Source of the DNA: Pantanalinema sp. GBBB05
Lineage (GTDB): Bacteria; Cyanobacteriota; Cyanobacteriia; Leptolyngbyales; Leptolyngbyaceae
Length of the DNA stretch: 64,000 nt
Assembly (NCBI GenBank): GCA_016743235.1
Contig: VRZD01000001.1
Span: forward strand, 1-64,000
Direction of reading: 5' to 3'
The translations under genes were made by a program, and so were the position numbers. Shown here piece by piece: positions 34,605 to 44,295 of the stretch. Positions within the stretch are counted from its first letter, which is position 1, and each line of letters begins with the position of its first letter. The notes below the pieces were generated by a model. The model was given only the letters and a program-made list of their open reading frames with translations. It was not told where the DNA came from and did no database searches.

Positions 34605-35768
34605 GGCTCGTAGTTGCCCACAGGCTGCATCTGCGGTTAAACCACGGGAATAGCGCACACTCACGGCAATATGATGGGCTTTTAAGGCAGCTACAAACGC
34701 CTGAATTCGTTGAGCATTAGGACGTTGGTAGTCCACTTCCTCAATTGGGTTATATGGGATGAGATTGACATGGCTTTGAAAGCCGCGTAAGTGGGTTGCT
34801 AGTTCGATCGCATGTTCTGGGCGATCGTTTAATCCTGCTAGCAAAATGTACTCAAACGTTACTCGGCGTCCGGTGATCTGCACATATTCTCGGCATTCTT
34901 CCAGCAAGGCTTCCAAAGGATAGTGACGAGCACTCGGAATCAGCCGTTCCCGCAAACTCTGATTCGAAGCATGAAGACTGACCGCTAGGGTGGCTTGTAA
35001 CTGGTGGTCTGCTAACCGCCGAATTCGACCCGGAATCCCGACCGTAGAAATCGTGATCTGTCGCTGTCCAATGCCAACATCCTGATTCAGACACCGCACA
35101 GCAGCTAGCACATGGTCTGGATTCAGTAACGGTTCTCCCATCCCCATAAACACAATATTGCTGACCCGATGCTGAAACTCCTCCTGCACGGTCAACACCT
35201 GATCGACAATTTCATGCGTCGCTAGATTGCGAATGAATCCACCCTTCCCTGTAGCACAGAAATCGCATGCCATCGGGCAACCAACCTGGGAGGAGACGCA
35301 GACAGTCAGGCGATCGAGGGAAGCAGGTGAGGAAGATGAGGTAGAATATTTTCCCTCCCTATCTCCCTGACCTCCTCTTTTTTCCGTTGGCATACCCACC
35401 GCTTCAATCATGTGACCATCGGCTAGGCGGAGGAGAAATTTTACTGTGCCATCGGGGGCAGTACTACGGTGATGGATCTGCGATCGTCCCACATTTACAT
35501 CTGCCATTGTGGTGCGCCACTGTTTGGGGAAAACAGAAATATCCATCAGCGATCGTGCACCCTGTTGGTAAAGCCACTGATAGAGCTGTTTGCCTCGATA
35601 GGCAGGTTGTCCCTGTTGCTGTACCCAAGCGGTGAGTTCAGCCAATGATTGCCCCAGCAAGGGCAGCGATTTCAATGGAGCTTCAGCTACAGTCGAATTG
35701 GTTTCCCAAGGTAAGGGTGAGCTTGGGGAGTCAGATGGCGGAGTGGACGGCAGAGACGTGGCAGACAT
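34587..35768 (-). CDS. rlmN: 23S rRNA (adenine2503-C2) methyltransferase
   Basis: 393 residues from the ATG at 35768. A radical-SAM enzyme with the cluster motif [14 protein letters not shown], the catalytic [10 protein letters not shown], the SAM-binding [13 protein letters not shown] and the mechanistic Cys in [12 protein letters not shown]. It methylates A2503 of 23S rRNA and A37 of some tRNAs. A 22-residue insert (encoded by 35313-35378) between PTEK and [12 protein letters not shown] is low in complexity and looks derived from the C/T-rich dispersed repeat. The N-terminal 25 residues are also unusually Ser/Pro-rich. It is divergent from the peptide-binding lipoprotein gene. Confidence 0.95.
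   Translation of the reverse strand: MSATSLPSTPPSDSPSSPLPWETNSTVAEAPLKSLPLLGQSLAELTAWVQQQGQPAYRGKQLYQWLYQQGARSLMDISVFPKQWRTTMADVNVGRSQIHHRSTAPDGTVKFLLRLADGHMIEAVGMPTEKRGGQGDREGKYSTSSSSPASLDRLTVCVSSQVGCPMACDFCATGKGGFIRNLATHEIVDQVLTVQEEFQHRVSNIVFMGMGEPLLNPDHVLAAVRCLNQDVGIGQRQITISTVGIPGRIRRLADHQLQATLAVSLHASNQSLRERLIPSARHYPLEALLEECREYVQITGRRVTFEYILLAGLNDRPEHAIELATHLRGFQSHVNLIPYNPIEEVDYQRPNAQRIQAFVAALKAHHIAVSVRYSRGLTADAACGQLRASMTRP
35313..35378 (-). repeat. Repeat-derived in-frame insertion within rlmN
   Basis: 66 bases encode [11 protein letters not shown] and then [11 protein letters not shown]. On the minus strand they contain CTACCTCATCTTCCTCACC, which matches the units of the dispersed repeat copies at 380-414 and 14969-15004. 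A purine-rich partner segment lies before it, so the insert can fold on itself imperfectly. Its length is a multiple of three, so rlmN stays open. Confidence 0.6.
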
Positions 35769-35821
35769 AAAGCAAAATTCCTGTTGGCGCATCTTCCATC
35801 TTAAGGGAGCGATCAAGATTA

Positions 35822-37672
35822 GTGGCTGAAACCCATCCGCATGGCAGACTACTACATATCAACGTGATCAAGGCTAGGGGAAGTTTGAGGCGAATTCTGC
35901 GATCGTTGCTATTCGGATTAGCGGCTATTGGGTTAGCAATCTTAGTCAGTTGCCATTCGGCTCAGTTTAAAGCGGTGGTGGCTGAGAAACAATTGGTGTT
36001 AAGTACCCTCACCGATCCACGCACATTTAATTACGCCAACAATCAATCGTTTCCCAACATTTTTCTGTTTGCCTTTGAAGGGCTAACCCGAGAAAACGGC
36101 ATGACTGGGGAGGTAGAACCGGCGTTAGCTGAATCCTGGACGATCGCGGCAGATAACAAACGAATTACATTTACCTTGCGCGAGGGCTTGAAATGGTCGG
36201 ATGGTCAGCCACTCACTGCTGATGATATCGTGTTTACCTATCGAGATATCGTCTTTAATCCAGCCATTCCCGCCGATGCCAAGGATAGTCTGCGGATTGG
36301 AACCAAAGGCATGTTTCCCACGGTGCGGAAGTTGGACGATCGCCGGGTAGAATTTCTTTTACCGGAACCATTTGCCCCTTTCCTACGAGCTACGGCGGCT
36401 CCAGACGGCATTCTGATCCAGCCCAAGCATGTGTTGGAACCAACTATTCATCGGAAAGGATCGGATGGCAACTTGGAGTTTTTATCAACTTGGGGGACGG
36501 ATACGCCACCAAAAAAAATTGTCGTCAATGGGGCGTATTTGCTAGACAGCTACGTGGCTGGACAACGATTGGTGTTTCGGCGCAATCCCTACTACTGGCG
36601 GCGCGATGCTCAGGGTCAACCGTTACCCTATGTCGATCGCATTGTTTGGCAGTTCATCGAAAATACGGATACTCAACTACTCCGATTCCGCTCTGGAGAA
36701 CTGGATGTGATGGGCGACGCGCGTCCCTTACGTCCCGAATATTATTCATTACTGAAACGCGAAGAACAGCGAGGCAAATTTCAGGTCTACAACGGCGGAG
36801 CCTGGTCAGGGATGTTGTACATGGCATTTAACCAAAATCCGGCACGAACGAAAAATGGTAAGCCGATCGTGGATCCAGTCAAACTCAAGTGGTTTACCAA
36901 CCTATCGTTTCGGCAAGCGGTGGCTTACGCGATCGACCGAGATCGCATGAATACCAATATTTTTCGAGGCTTAGGGGTCACACAACATTCACCCATTTCG
37001 GTACAAAGCCCTTATTTTGTCCCAGCGAGTGCCGTCAAAACCTATGATTACAATCCGCAGCAAGCCAAAACCTTATTGCAGCAAGCGGGCTTTCAATACA
37101 ATGCCCAAGGTCAGTTATTCGATGCGGCAGGCAATCGGGTCCGGTTTAATCTACTGACAAATGCGGGGAATAAAGTGCGTGAAGCGATCGGGGCACAAAT
37201 TAAACAAGATCTGGCACGAATTGGCATTCAAGTAGACTTTACCCCAATTAATTTCAATACGTTGGGGGAAAAGTTATCCACAAGTCGAGATTGGGACGCT
37301 CATATTATTGGGTTTACGGGTGGCATCGAACCCCATAGTTCAGCCAATTTCTGGATGAGTAACGGTGGCTCCCATTACTTTAATCTGGCGCCTCAACCGG
37401 GACAGCAACCCTTACAAGGCTGGCAACCGACAACATTTGACCAAGAGATCGATCGCTTATTCATTGCCGGGGCAAAAGAACTTGATGAAGCCAAACGCAA
37501 ACAAATTTATGCACAATTTCAACGAGTCGTACAGGATGATTTACCGATTATTTTGCTGGTGAATGACTCTGCTTTAATGGCCGCTCGGAATGATTTAGTC
37601 GGATTAAAATACTCTGGCTTACCCAGCTGGGGGTTATGGAATATGCCGGAATTGCAAATTAAAGACCGCTAA
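35822..37672 (+). CDS. Family 5 peptide/nickel-type ABC substrate-binding lipoprotein
   Basis: 616 residues (GTG at 35822; a second GTG at 35864 gives a more usual signal peptide). The lipobox ILVSC puts the lipid-bearing Cys at residue 44 of the long form. The SBP_bac_5 domain follows: [55 protein letters not shown]. Such proteins bind oligopeptides, nickel or opines for an ABC importer. No permease or ATPase gene is adjacent. The repeated ADD and TW patterns fit the oligopeptide-binding subgroup, but the ligand is not determined. Confidence 0.9.
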   Translation: MAETHPHGRLLHINVIKARGSLRRILRSLLFGLAAIGLAILVSCHSAQFKAVVAEKQLVLSTLTDPRTFNYANNQSFPNIFLFAFEGLTRENGMTGEVEPALAESWTIAADNKRITFTLREGLKWSDGQPLTADDIVFTYRDIVFNPAIPADAKDSLRIGTKGMFPTVRKLDDRRVEFLLPEPFAPFLRATAAPDGILIQPKHVLEPTIHRKGSDGNLEFLSTWGTDTPPKKIVVNGAYLLDSYVAGQRLVFRRNPYYWRRDAQGQPLPYVDRIVWQFIENTDTQLLRFRSGELDVMGDARPLRPEYYSLLKREEQRGKFQVYNGGAWSGMLYMAFNQNPARTKNGKPIVDPVKLKWFTNLSFRQAVAYAIDRDRMNTNIFRGLGVTQHSPISVQSPYFVPASAVKTYDYNPQQAKTLLQQAGFQYNAQGQLFDAAGNRVRFNLLTNAGNKVREAIGAQIKQDLARIGIQVDFTPINFNTLGEKLSTSRDWDAHIIGFTGGIEPHSSANFWMSNGGSHYFNLAPQPGQQPLQGWQPTTFDQEIDRLFIAGAKELDEAKRKQIYAQFQRVVQDDLPIILLVNDSALMAARNDLVGLKYSGLPSWGLWNMPELQIKDR

Positions 37673-37736
37673 CCAAATACCACTGTCTTAATAGATAACG
37701 GCTACGGTAAAAAGGAGAAGGATTGTTCATTGTTCA

Positions 37737-38561
37737 TTGCAGTTTATTGTGACTCAGCCCGAAGCTATTAAAGATTTACTCAATGCGATCGCCCTCGGTC
37801 AGGTAAGCCCAGACGCCGCCTTAGAAAAACTTAAGTTCCTCAACTACGAACCCGTCGAAAACTTTGCCCGCATTGACCATCATCGCGCCTTACGAACTGG
37901 CTTTCCAGAAGTAATCTGGGGACCAGGCAAAACGCCTGATCAGATTGCCCAAATTATGGAAGTCATGCGTCACCGGACCTCGGTGGTGATGGCAACCCGC
38001 ATTGAGCCAGCCGTGTATGAGCAATTAAAGGATGTTGTCCCAGGATTGCATTACTACGCCGCCGCGCGGATTTGTGCAGTACAAGGTAAAAACGAAACGA
38101 ACCAACCCTATCCAACTCAGCCAAAATATGCAGGCACGATCGGAATTCTCTCAGCCGGGACTGCCGATCTCGCCGTTGCCGAGGAAGCGGCTGTAACTGC
38201 CGAACTTTGGGGATTTCAAGTGATGCGGCTCTGGGATGTAGGCGTCTCTGGCATCCATCGACTCTTGAGTCAACGTGAAGCCCTGGCAGCCGCAGATGTT
38301 TTGATTGTCGTAGCGGGCATGGAGGGCGCGTTACCCAGCGTTGTCGGTGGTTTAGTCGATTGTCCTGTGATTGCCGTTCCTACCAGTGTGGGCTACGGCG
38401 CTAGCTTTAACGGATTGGCAGCACTATTGGCAATGCTCAACTCCTGTGCGGCTGGCATCGGTGTAGTCAATATCGATAACGGATTTGGAGCAGCTATTTT
38501 GGCAGGACAAATCCTCAGAACCGGAAATCGGTTACACGAACGGCTGAAGGCTCAATCCTAG
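37737..38561 (+). CDS. larB: Nickel-pincer cofactor biosynthesis protein LarB
   Basis: 274 residues. LarB carboxylates and hydrolyses nicotinic acid adenine dinucleotide in making the nickel-pincer nucleotide of lactate racemase and related enzymes. The PurE-like core is clear: IGILSAGTADLAVAEEAA, GVSGIHRLL, VLIVVAGMEGALPSVVGGLV and TSVGYGASFNGLAALLAML. The N-terminal DHHRALRTGFPEVIWGPGKT is typical. The start is a TTG (37737), with a GTG 12 bases on. larC and larE, the other pathway genes, are not in the window. It is convergent with the DUF6391 gene, one base apart. Confidence 0.93.
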   Translation: MQFIVTQPEAIKDLLNAIALGQVSPDAALEKLKFLNYEPVENFARIDHHRALRTGFPEVIWGPGKTPDQIAQIMEVMRHRTSVVMATRIEPAVYEQLKDVVPGLHYYAAARICAVQGKNETNQPYPTQPKYAGTIGILSAGTADLAVAEEAAVTAELWGFQVMRLWDVGVSGIHRLLSQREALAAADVLIVVAGMEGALPSVVGGLVDCPVIAVPTSVGYGASFNGLAALLAMLNSCAAGIGVVNIDNGFGAAILAGQILRTGNRLHERLKAQS

Positions 38562-39224
38562 TTAGTCCAACCAGCGCACCTGGACAAAATGCGTGGGGCG
38601 CCCAAAATGGTCATGCATGGGGGTGATGTTCGCGATCGCCAAATTAAAGGGAACTGCCGTGGTGATATACCGTTGTGCCAGAGTACCCAGATCAGGAGCC
38701 AAGAACGAGGCAGCGGCGGCAGCAGCACCAAAGCCGACCAATTGCCCGATCGGGTCACGGGGCATGAATACCGTCGCGCCAAGGGCTAATCCGGCAGTCA
38801 GTAACATACCAACGGATAAATTAGTACCACAGCGAGGATGGACCGCCAGATCCCATTCACCGGAAGTAATTCGTCGGAGAGCGATCTGGACAGCACGACT
38901 CAGATCCTCCAGTTGAACTCGTCCATATAAATAAAAGCCCCGATCGGTAGACATCCCACCCAATTCCTGAGCATCGCTCGTAGCGGTCCCAGAAAATCGG
39001 AAGCGGGCGCGATCGCTTAAAACCCAAACAGTGGCATGTTCTAAGGCGTGAACCTGCCGCAGCATCAAAATTTCTTTGAGACCGGGAACGAAGTTAAGCT
39101 GCCGCAATAATTCCGTATCCTGATGCGGTCTTGGCTCAGTGGTGGGATGAGAGGGAAACAGCATATCTAGGATATCGGAGTCCCAGAAACCAGCCGTAGA
39201 GGAACCAGAAGGCGATTGAGTCAT
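38562..39224 (-). CDS. DUF6391 family membrane protein
   Basis: 220 residues. The conserved core has PGLKEILMLRQVHALEHATVW, ELGGMSTDRGFYLYG and HPRCGTNLSVGMLLTAGLAL. One or two hydrophobic helices at about 145-190 (LLTAGLALGATVF and VGFGAAAAAASFL). The HALEHATVW and HPRCGTN motifs contain His and Cys that could bind a metal. I recall this as a cyanobacterial/plant-chloroplast family of unknown function. The gene is convergent with larB. Confidence 0.75.
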   Translation of the reverse strand: MTQSPSGSSTAGFWDSDILDMLFPSHPTTEPRPHQDTELLRQLNFVPGLKEILMLRQVHALEHATVWVLSDRARFRFSGTATSDAQELGGMSTDRGFYLYGRVQLEDLSRAVQIALRRITSGEWDLAVHPRCGTNLSVGMLLTAGLALGATVFMPRDPIGQLVGFGAAAAAASFLAPDLGTLAQRYITTAVPFNLAIANITPMHDHFGRPTHFVQVRWLD

Positions 39225-39398
39225 GGCAGCACAACTCCCAAACAGTCACAATCATGCGGATTCTCCTCACTGTAGCGTTTGCGGTGCAGCATGGTGGAGT
39301 GTTGTTGCAATTTGTTGTTTAGAGCTATATCGGCAGACTGATGTTTCGTAGGGATAAACATTCAACACTGAAAGGCGTAGTTGTGTAGACATGGTTTT

Positions 39399-39782
39399 AT
39401 GAATCAATTCACTATTGCCTTACAAAAAATTTCCTTGGGTCGGATTCTGGCAACCTTTCTAGCCGGATTAACCTTAGTTCTGAGTATTGTTTTGGGTCAA
39501 TTGGGTGATAGCGTCTCTGCGCAAGCGGCTCCAATGACACCAGAAGCAAGGGAATATCAAGTCGATCGCAGCAATAGCCAAGTTCACATCAATCCAGAAC
39601 AGAGTCCGGATCAGGCTGAAGCTGCCGGTGGTGGTCTCATCGATACCGTACGAGAGAAGTTGAACTTAGATGAACCACTCCCTCAAGGAACGAAAGCCTT
39701 CTTTAAGCAGGTTCAGGGTAAAGATGTGCAAGTGAAAGAACAAATTCCTGCTGGCAAAGGCGAAGAACCATTGAATGAATAG
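39399..39782 (+). CDS. Secreted small hypothetical protein
   Basis: 127 residues from the ATG at 39399. A signal peptide (LATFLAGLTLVLSIVLGQLG) is followed by a likely cleavage at AQAA, then a polar region with Gln/Glu-rich linker and a C-terminal block DTVREKLNLDEPLPQGTKAF, FFKQVQGKDVQ. The last block resembles short cyanobacterial periplasmic proteins, but I cannot name the family. A hairpin terminator follows at 39820-39842. Confidence 0.65.
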   Translation: MNQFTIALQKISLGRILATFLAGLTLVLSIVLGQLGDSVSAQAAPMTPEAREYQVDRSNSQVHINPEQSPDQAEAAGGGLIDTVREKLNLDEPLPQGTKAFFKQVQGKDVQVKEQIPAGKGEEPLNE

Positions 39783-39819
39783 TTTCACGCTGGTTACAGT
39801 CTGAATTAACCAACCAATC

Positions 39820-39842
39820 AGGGCACTCTAAATGGGTGCCTT
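39820..39842 (+). terminator. Hairpin terminator
   Basis: AGGGCAC (39820-39826) pairs with GTGCCTT (39836-39842), seven pairs including one G-T, with loop TCTAAATGG, followed by a short T-rich tail. It lies 37 bases after the secreted protein stop. The same TCTAAAT loop occurs in the terminator at 44969-44999. Confidence 0.6.
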
Positions 39843-39968
39843 TATGGTTAAATCTATCCACAAAAAGAATCCCTGCACCATTAGAACCAGAAACTCGATC
39901 GACAGACCTCTGCGGTTTTGTGGTTGTAGTACAGGGATTGCTTCAGGTAGACGATCGCAAGTCGTAAG

Positions 39969-40289
39969 CTACTTTTTCGCTTTTTTCTTGGTTTTTGTGT
40001 CTTCTTCTTCCGCTGCCGGAGCCACTTTTTCCTTAAACAACTTGCCAGCAGAGAAGGCAGGAACAGTTGTAGCAGGAATTTTAATCGGCTTTCCAGTACT
40101 AGGATTGCGTCCTTCGCGGGCTTGCCGTTGCCGTGCCTCAAAAGTACCAAATCCAACCAACGTCACCTTATCGCCAGAAGAAACCGTATCCATAATGGTA
40201 TCCATCACAGCGCTGAGAACCGTGTCGGCATCTTTCTTAGTAACGGCAGCTTTATGGGCGATCGCATCTACTAATTCGCTCTTATTCAT
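39969..40289 (-). CDS. HU family DNA-binding protein
   Basis: 106 residues from ATG at 40289 (MNKSELVDAIAHKAAVTKKD). HU/IHF fold with the beta-arm (FGTFEARQRQAREGRNPSTG, then KPIKIPATTVPAFSAGKLFK). It binds and bends DNA as a dimer and compacts the nucleoid. A Lys/Ala/Glu tail of about 15 residues (APAAEEEDTKTKKKAKK) extends beyond the normal 90-residue HU; such tails occur in some cyanobacteria. An upstream start at 40313 is unlikely. Confidence 0.96.
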   Translation of the reverse strand: MNKSELVDAIAHKAAVTKKDADTVLSAVMDTIMDTVSSGDKVTLVGFGTFEARQRQAREGRNPSTGKPIKIPATTVPAFSAGKLFKEKVAPAAEEEDTKTKKKAKK

Positions 40290-40587
40290 AGGAAAGCCTC
40301 TTGCCAGATTCAAAATTGTGCAGAGATTATAGTGCAGTTGTTGGCAAATGAGTCACCAAAACAACATTTCGCAGCAGAATTGTTGAAGAAAAACGAAAAT
40401 TCTTTGATATTAGCCTCTAAATGGAAAATTAAGTTATAACAGATGCCTTACTAATTGCCTCTTAGCAAAGCTAAAAGTAGCTCACGGGTTTTAACAATTT
40501 GCCCCTATTCCTCGCACCCTCGGGTTTGGGATAGCACTTCAGGGTCAGTGACTGACAAACAGTAGCCATTTACTGCAATACCAAATT

Positions 40588-41493
40588 ATGGATACTAAAA
40601 CGGTAGAAGTTAAGGAATTTCTCGCGCAGTTCGATGCAAATGCGGTGATTGCCCAACCGGGTTCCAAGATTAAGCTCAAAAATTTCGATCCCGGATACAC
40701 GGCTGGCTTGAAAAAAGCAGATGTTGAAGGTGCGTTACAGATTGGGATCGATCGCTTGGCATACTACCAAGATATTCTATATGCCCAAAATACCTATGCT
40801 CTGCTGATTGTGCTGCAAGCGATGGATGCTGCCGGTAAAGACGGTGTGATCAAGCATGTCATGTCGGGCTTGAATCCCCAGGGATGCCAGGTCTTTAGCT
40901 TTAAAGCGCCTTCGGCAGAAGAACTGGATCATGACTATCTCTGGCGATCGTTTAAAGCATTACCAGAACGCGGACGGATCGGCATTTTTAACCGCTCTTA
41001 TTATGAAGAAGTGTTAGTAGTACGCGTTCATCCAGAAATTCTGGAGAAACAACAATTGCCGCCGGAAGCGAAAGGCAAAAAGATTTGGCAGCAGCGATTT
41101 GAAGAGATTAATAATTTTGAAAAATATTTGGTGGATAACGGCATTTTAGTGCTGAAATTCTTTCTCAATGTTTCTAAAGATGAACAGAAACGGCGATTTC
41201 TAGACCGGATCGATCAACCAGAAAAAAACTGGAAGTTCTCGACCGCAGATGCCAAAGAACGCTTGTTGTGGGATGACTACATGTACGCCTATGAGGACTT
41301 GTTTACCCATACCAGTACTGAATGGGCACCCTGGCATATTATTCCCGCCGATCGCAAGTGGTTTAGCCGTTTAACCGTGGCTTACTTCATTCACGAAAAA
41401 CTGAAATCGTTGAACCTAGCCTATCCTACGGTCAGTGATGCCCACCGCGAAGAACTATTGAAGGTAAAAGCCATGTTGGAAAGCGAGTCGTAA
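40588..41493 (+). CDS. Polyphosphate kinase 2 family protein
   Basis: 301 residues of the PPK2 superfamily. The Walker-like motif [20 protein letters not shown], lid [19 protein letters not shown] and C-terminal [17 protein letters not shown] are all present. PPK2 enzymes use polyphosphate to phosphorylate AMP, ADP or GDP. The single-domain length and the motif variants are typical of the class III/II-type enzymes, but AMP or ADP preference cannot be told from sequence by eye. Together with ppx at 20105 it suggests active polyphosphate metabolism. Confidence 0.93.
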   Translation: MDTKTVEVKEFLAQFDANAVIAQPGSKIKLKNFDPGYTAGLKKADVEGALQIGIDRLAYYQDILYAQNTYALLIVLQAMDAAGKDGVIKHVMSGLNPQGCQVFSFKAPSAEELDHDYLWRSFKALPERGRIGIFNRSYYEEVLVVRVHPEILEKQQLPPEAKGKKIWQQRFEEINNFEKYLVDNGILVLKFFLNVSKDEQKRRFLDRIDQPEKNWKFSTADAKERLLWDDYMYAYEDLFTHTSTEWAPWHIIPADRKWFSRLTVAYFIHEKLKSLNLAYPTVSDAHREELLKVKAMLESES

Positions 41494-41504
41494 TCAAGGG
41501 GTGA

Positions 41505-41996
41505 TTAACGGGTCAACGATCGCAATAACCATTGTTGCCATTTCCAAACGACAGTCGCACCGATCGTGGCACTCAATAGTCCAAAGCTAAGGTGTTCCTG
41601 TCCGCCGAGGAACCCTAATATACTGCTAATGCCTAAACCGATCGTCAGCCCTCTGGCGATCGCTAACATGCGCTGGACAGCCGTTGTGGCATCGGTAACG
41701 CGTTGGACTAACTCGGCATCCTTGCCCAAATAAATGGGAGAATGCAAGGTAGCTTTGAGAAACTCATACTTCACCCAATCAACCTGGTAGTAGGTGCCCA
41801 ACTCGCTATCTCGTAAATTCGCCACTGAATGCAAACCAAAGCGTTTGGCATGGGCGATCGCTTCCCGAATCTGCTTTTTTGTAGCTAGCGACTGGAATGC
41901 TTCAAATACTGATTCCCGATAAACCCCAGTTTTTGCCATTTCGATAATCCGCTGGCTCAACTCTGGAACCGATAGCCGTCGCGTGATTATATCCAT
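41505..41996 (-). CDS. Conserved hypothetical membrane-associated protein
   Basis: 163 residues from the ATG at 41996 (MDIITRRLSVPELSQRIIEM), preferred over a TTG at 42011 because GTGGTGG lies just upstream. The first 110 residues are helical and charged; two hydrophobic helices lie near 115-150 (LTIGLGISSILGFLGG and FGLLSATIGATVVWKW). It probably sits in a membrane with its N-terminal part in the cytosol. Not assigned to a family. It converges on the PPK2 gene, with 11 bases between stops. Confidence 0.65.
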   Translation of the reverse strand: MDIITRRLSVPELSQRIIEMAKTGVYRESVFEAFQSLATKKQIREAIAHAKRFGLHSVANLRDSELGTYYQVDWVKYEFLKATLHSPIYLGKDAELVQRVTDATTAVQRMLAIARGLTIGLGISSILGFLGGQEHLSFGLLSATIGATVVWKWQQWLLRSLTR

Positions 41997-42179
41997 ACCA
42001 CCACTGCTCAATGCTAATTGCCCTTCATATAGTAACCACGTACTAAAAAATCTAGCACTCTATCCAGCCAATCATTCCGATTTGTTGATCATTTGCTGAC
42101 GAATTAATCCGAGAACAACGCTGAAAAAGCCAGGATAATTAAGTTAGTGACCCGCAAAATTCGACTGGAGGAGTTCATT

Positions 42180-42707
42180 ATGCCGTATGAGTGCGAACTG
42201 AGTACAGGACAGCGGATTTATTTAGATTGTCAAGGCAACCAAACGATCGTGACCCTCAGTAGTAGCCAACCAGGACAACAACAACAGTCGAGTTGTGGCT
42301 TTCAGACTGGGGCTTGGACAGCACCACCCCAACTGTTTCAGACTCCTGGTGGTGCCATGATTAAAATTACCACTGCTCAGGCAGAATCACTGCTTCAAAT
42401 CCAAGGCAACTATATGGGCATCAGTAGTGATTTATCTGCGATCGGTGGTTCTCAATCCCTGCCAATGCGCCAAGTGGCAAGCCCTTCAACAACGCCAATG
42501 CCACCAATGCCACCGATGCAGCCCATGAAAATGGGTGATATGCAAATGACGATGAACCCCATGACCATGCAGATGGGCAATATGGGGATGCAAATGGGAT
42601 CACCAACACCTGTCCCTCATACCCAAGAACGCCGCTTTTGTAGCCAATGTGGCGGGCGAGTGGACCCCAGCGATCGCTTTTGCTCGAGTTGTGGGCATCA
42701 ATTCTAA
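42180..42707 (+). CDS. Met-rich linker protein with C-terminal zinc ribbon
   Basis: 175 residues from ATG at 42180, behind an excellent GGAGGAG site. The first 100 residues contain a small beta-rich domain (MPYECELSTGQRIYLDCQGN). Then comes a Met-rich linker at about 105-140 with 14 Met in 35 residues (PPMPPMQPMKMGDMQMTMN). It ends with a double-Cys zinc ribbon (FCSQCGGRV, RFCSSCGHQF). Metal binding through Met clusters is possible. A longer frame start at 42147 lacks support. Not a named family. Confidence 0.7.
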   Translation: MPYECELSTGQRIYLDCQGNQTIVTLSSSQPGQQQQSSCGFQTGAWTAPPQLFQTPGGAMIKITTAQAESLLQIQGNYMGISSDLSAIGGSQSLPMRQVASPSTTPMPPMPPMQPMKMGDMQMTMNPMTMQMGNMGMQMGSPTPVPHTQERRFCSQCGGRVDPSDRFCSSCGHQF

Positions 42708-42919
42708 TGATTTTTTCTAATCCGGAAACCCGCTCAATTTACTTGAAGAAAGCTTATTGTTTAGGTCTTGCCCAAATTTGCGATGGCATGCTGTAAAGCA
42801 GTGATGCGGTCATGTGCTTTGAGCACTAGTTGATAATGGCAACAAGGGTATAGAAAACATCTACATCTAAAATTATCTTCTGAAAATAAATAGTTCAATA
42901 GTGGGGAAGTTGCACCAGC

Positions 42920-43987
42920 ATGGCTAAATTAAATCGTCGGAAGCTCCTGGTGACTGGACTAGGTGCTGGGGCTTCTAGTGCGGCTGCGATCGCACATCAC
43001 GCTACTGTTGGGACAGACCCAGTAGCAGCCCAACCAATTCCAGCGCAAATCGTTACTGAAGCGATAGACTCCCTGTTTGATTATGATGGCAATCTGGATA
43101 CTGGAGGAGAGAACCGTCTGAATCTCCCACTTAGCGAGGTGATTCGACCTACCGTTCCCTACGATCGCGACATCTCAAAATTATTAGTGTTATGTAATCA
43201 ACTGGCATTAGAACAGTTCCAAGCGGGGGAGAAGAATCCCCGATATAACGGCAACATTCGTGCCCTACCTAGTTATGACAAGGTTCTCGATCGTTATCTC
43301 CAGACGGCTTCTATTTACGTCATGAACGATGGTAGCAATCTACCCGTCGAACTCCGAGTGGCTCGGTCTTTACTTGGAGGTCCAGGTCGAATTGTGCCTG
43401 TTTACTTTGGCTTTGTCCTAAAAAGTCCAGCCCATAATATTGTGGTATTTCGGGGAACCCAGACGACTAGAGACTGGCTAGCTAATCTTCAGCTCGAGCA
43501 GTCCGACTACATCCAAGCAGGAGTCAAGCAAGGGCAAGTTCATCGTGGTTTTTTCCGGGTTTACACCACCTTAGCTCCCCAAACTCGTAGTGCCGTGAGT
43601 CAATTAGATGCCACAGTTCCTTGTTACATCACTGGTTACAGTCTAGGGGGAGCTTTAGCAACATTGGCAACGGCTGATTTAGCCGCTAACAACCCCACGC
43701 TAAAGGAGCAACTGCGGCTCTATACCTACGCGTCTCCCAGAGTTGGCAATCCAGCATTTGCTAGTTTCTACGAAAAGCTGGTTCCCAATACCTACCGCAT
43801 CATTAACTTAACCGACACTGTAGTCATGGTGCCACCCTCAGAAGTACGCAACCAGGAATATCGACATGTTGGACAGCCCTGGTCATTTGTCCTTTATACA
43901 GGAGATGTCGCCCCTAATCATGCCCTCACGCTGTACCAAGCTGCGATCGGCAAAAACATAGAAGATAACCAGGTCAATTTACTATAA
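42920..43987 (+). CDS. Exported lipase family 3 (alpha/beta hydrolase)
   Basis: 355 residues. N-terminal twin-Arg signal NRRKLLVTGLGAGASSAAA with likely cleavage near VAAQ, then a lipase class 3 domain: oxyanion region IVVFRGTQTTRDWLANLQ, nucleophile elbow GYSLGGALATLA (Ser), Asp near NLTDTVVMVPP and His in NHALTLYQ. It would hydrolyse acylglycerols or related esters outside the cytoplasm. Tat dependence is inferred from the two Arg. No lipid genes are adjacent. Confidence 0.88.
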   Translation: MAKLNRRKLLVTGLGAGASSAAAIAHHATVGTDPVAAQPIPAQIVTEAIDSLFDYDGNLDTGGENRLNLPLSEVIRPTVPYDRDISKLLVLCNQLALEQFQAGEKNPRYNGNIRALPSYDKVLDRYLQTASIYVMNDGSNLPVELRVARSLLGGPGRIVPVYFGFVLKSPAHNIVVFRGTQTTRDWLANLQLEQSDYIQAGVKQGQVHRGFFRVYTTLAPQTRSAVSQLDATVPCYITGYSLGGALATLATADLAANNPTLKEQLRLYTYASPRVGNPAFASFYEKLVPNTYRIINLTDTVVMVPPSEVRNQEYRHVGQPWSFVLYTGDVAPNHALTLYQAAIGKNIEDNQVNLL

Positions 43988-44275
43988 GTTTGCCGTAAAT
44001 CTGCGCAAGACATCTCTACCATGCAGAGTGCCCAGCTGCCATTTATTAACTGATTTGCCATTTGTATCTACGGCGCTACCAACTGCCATAACACCTTTTG
44101 AACGGGATTAGAAACAGGAACGATCGCGGCATCCTGCTTGACCCAGCCCCTTAGTTCCAGAAGCCATTGAGGACAGCTGGGGCAGGAGTTACCTGGTACT
44201 GGACAGTACCAGGTCAAGCGATCGTCCAGGGGTAATATTAAGTTTTGTTAAGATACTTCCTTTTAGTTGAAAATG
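43988..44275. other. Non-coding region upstream of the glutamine riboswitch
   Basis: About 290 bases without a gene. A perfect inverted repeat is present at 44191-44214 (ACCTGGTACTG, 2 bases, CAGTACCAGGT). It lies about 200 bases after the lipase stop and 60 bases before the NtcA-type box; no T run follows it, so it may be an operator rather than a terminator. Confidence 0.55.
44191..44214. repeat. Perfect 11-base inverted repeat
   Basis: ACCTGGTACTG (44191-44201) and CAGTACCAGGT (44204-44214) are exact reverse complements separated by GA. As a near-perfect palindrome it fits a dimeric repressor site or a short hairpin. No gene covers it. Confidence 0.55.
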
Positions 44276-44289
44276 GTAGTGTAATATAC
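44276..44289 (+). promoter_or_regulatory. NtcA-type box over a likely -10 element
   Basis: GTA, 8 bases, TAC: the exact core of the NtcA site (GTAN8TAC). The TAATAT at 44282-44287 inside it could be the -10 element, placing the transcription start near 44294, just before the riboswitch. A site overlapping the -10 would repress, as known for NtcA on the gif genes that encode glutamine synthetase inactivating factors. No clear -35 is seen. Confidence 0.5.
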
Positions 44290-44295
44290 AGAAAG

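Noticed and set aside
39832-40332. Plus-strand ORF of 166 codons opposite the HU gene
   Set aside because: It runs antisense across the clear HU gene and has no family resemblance.
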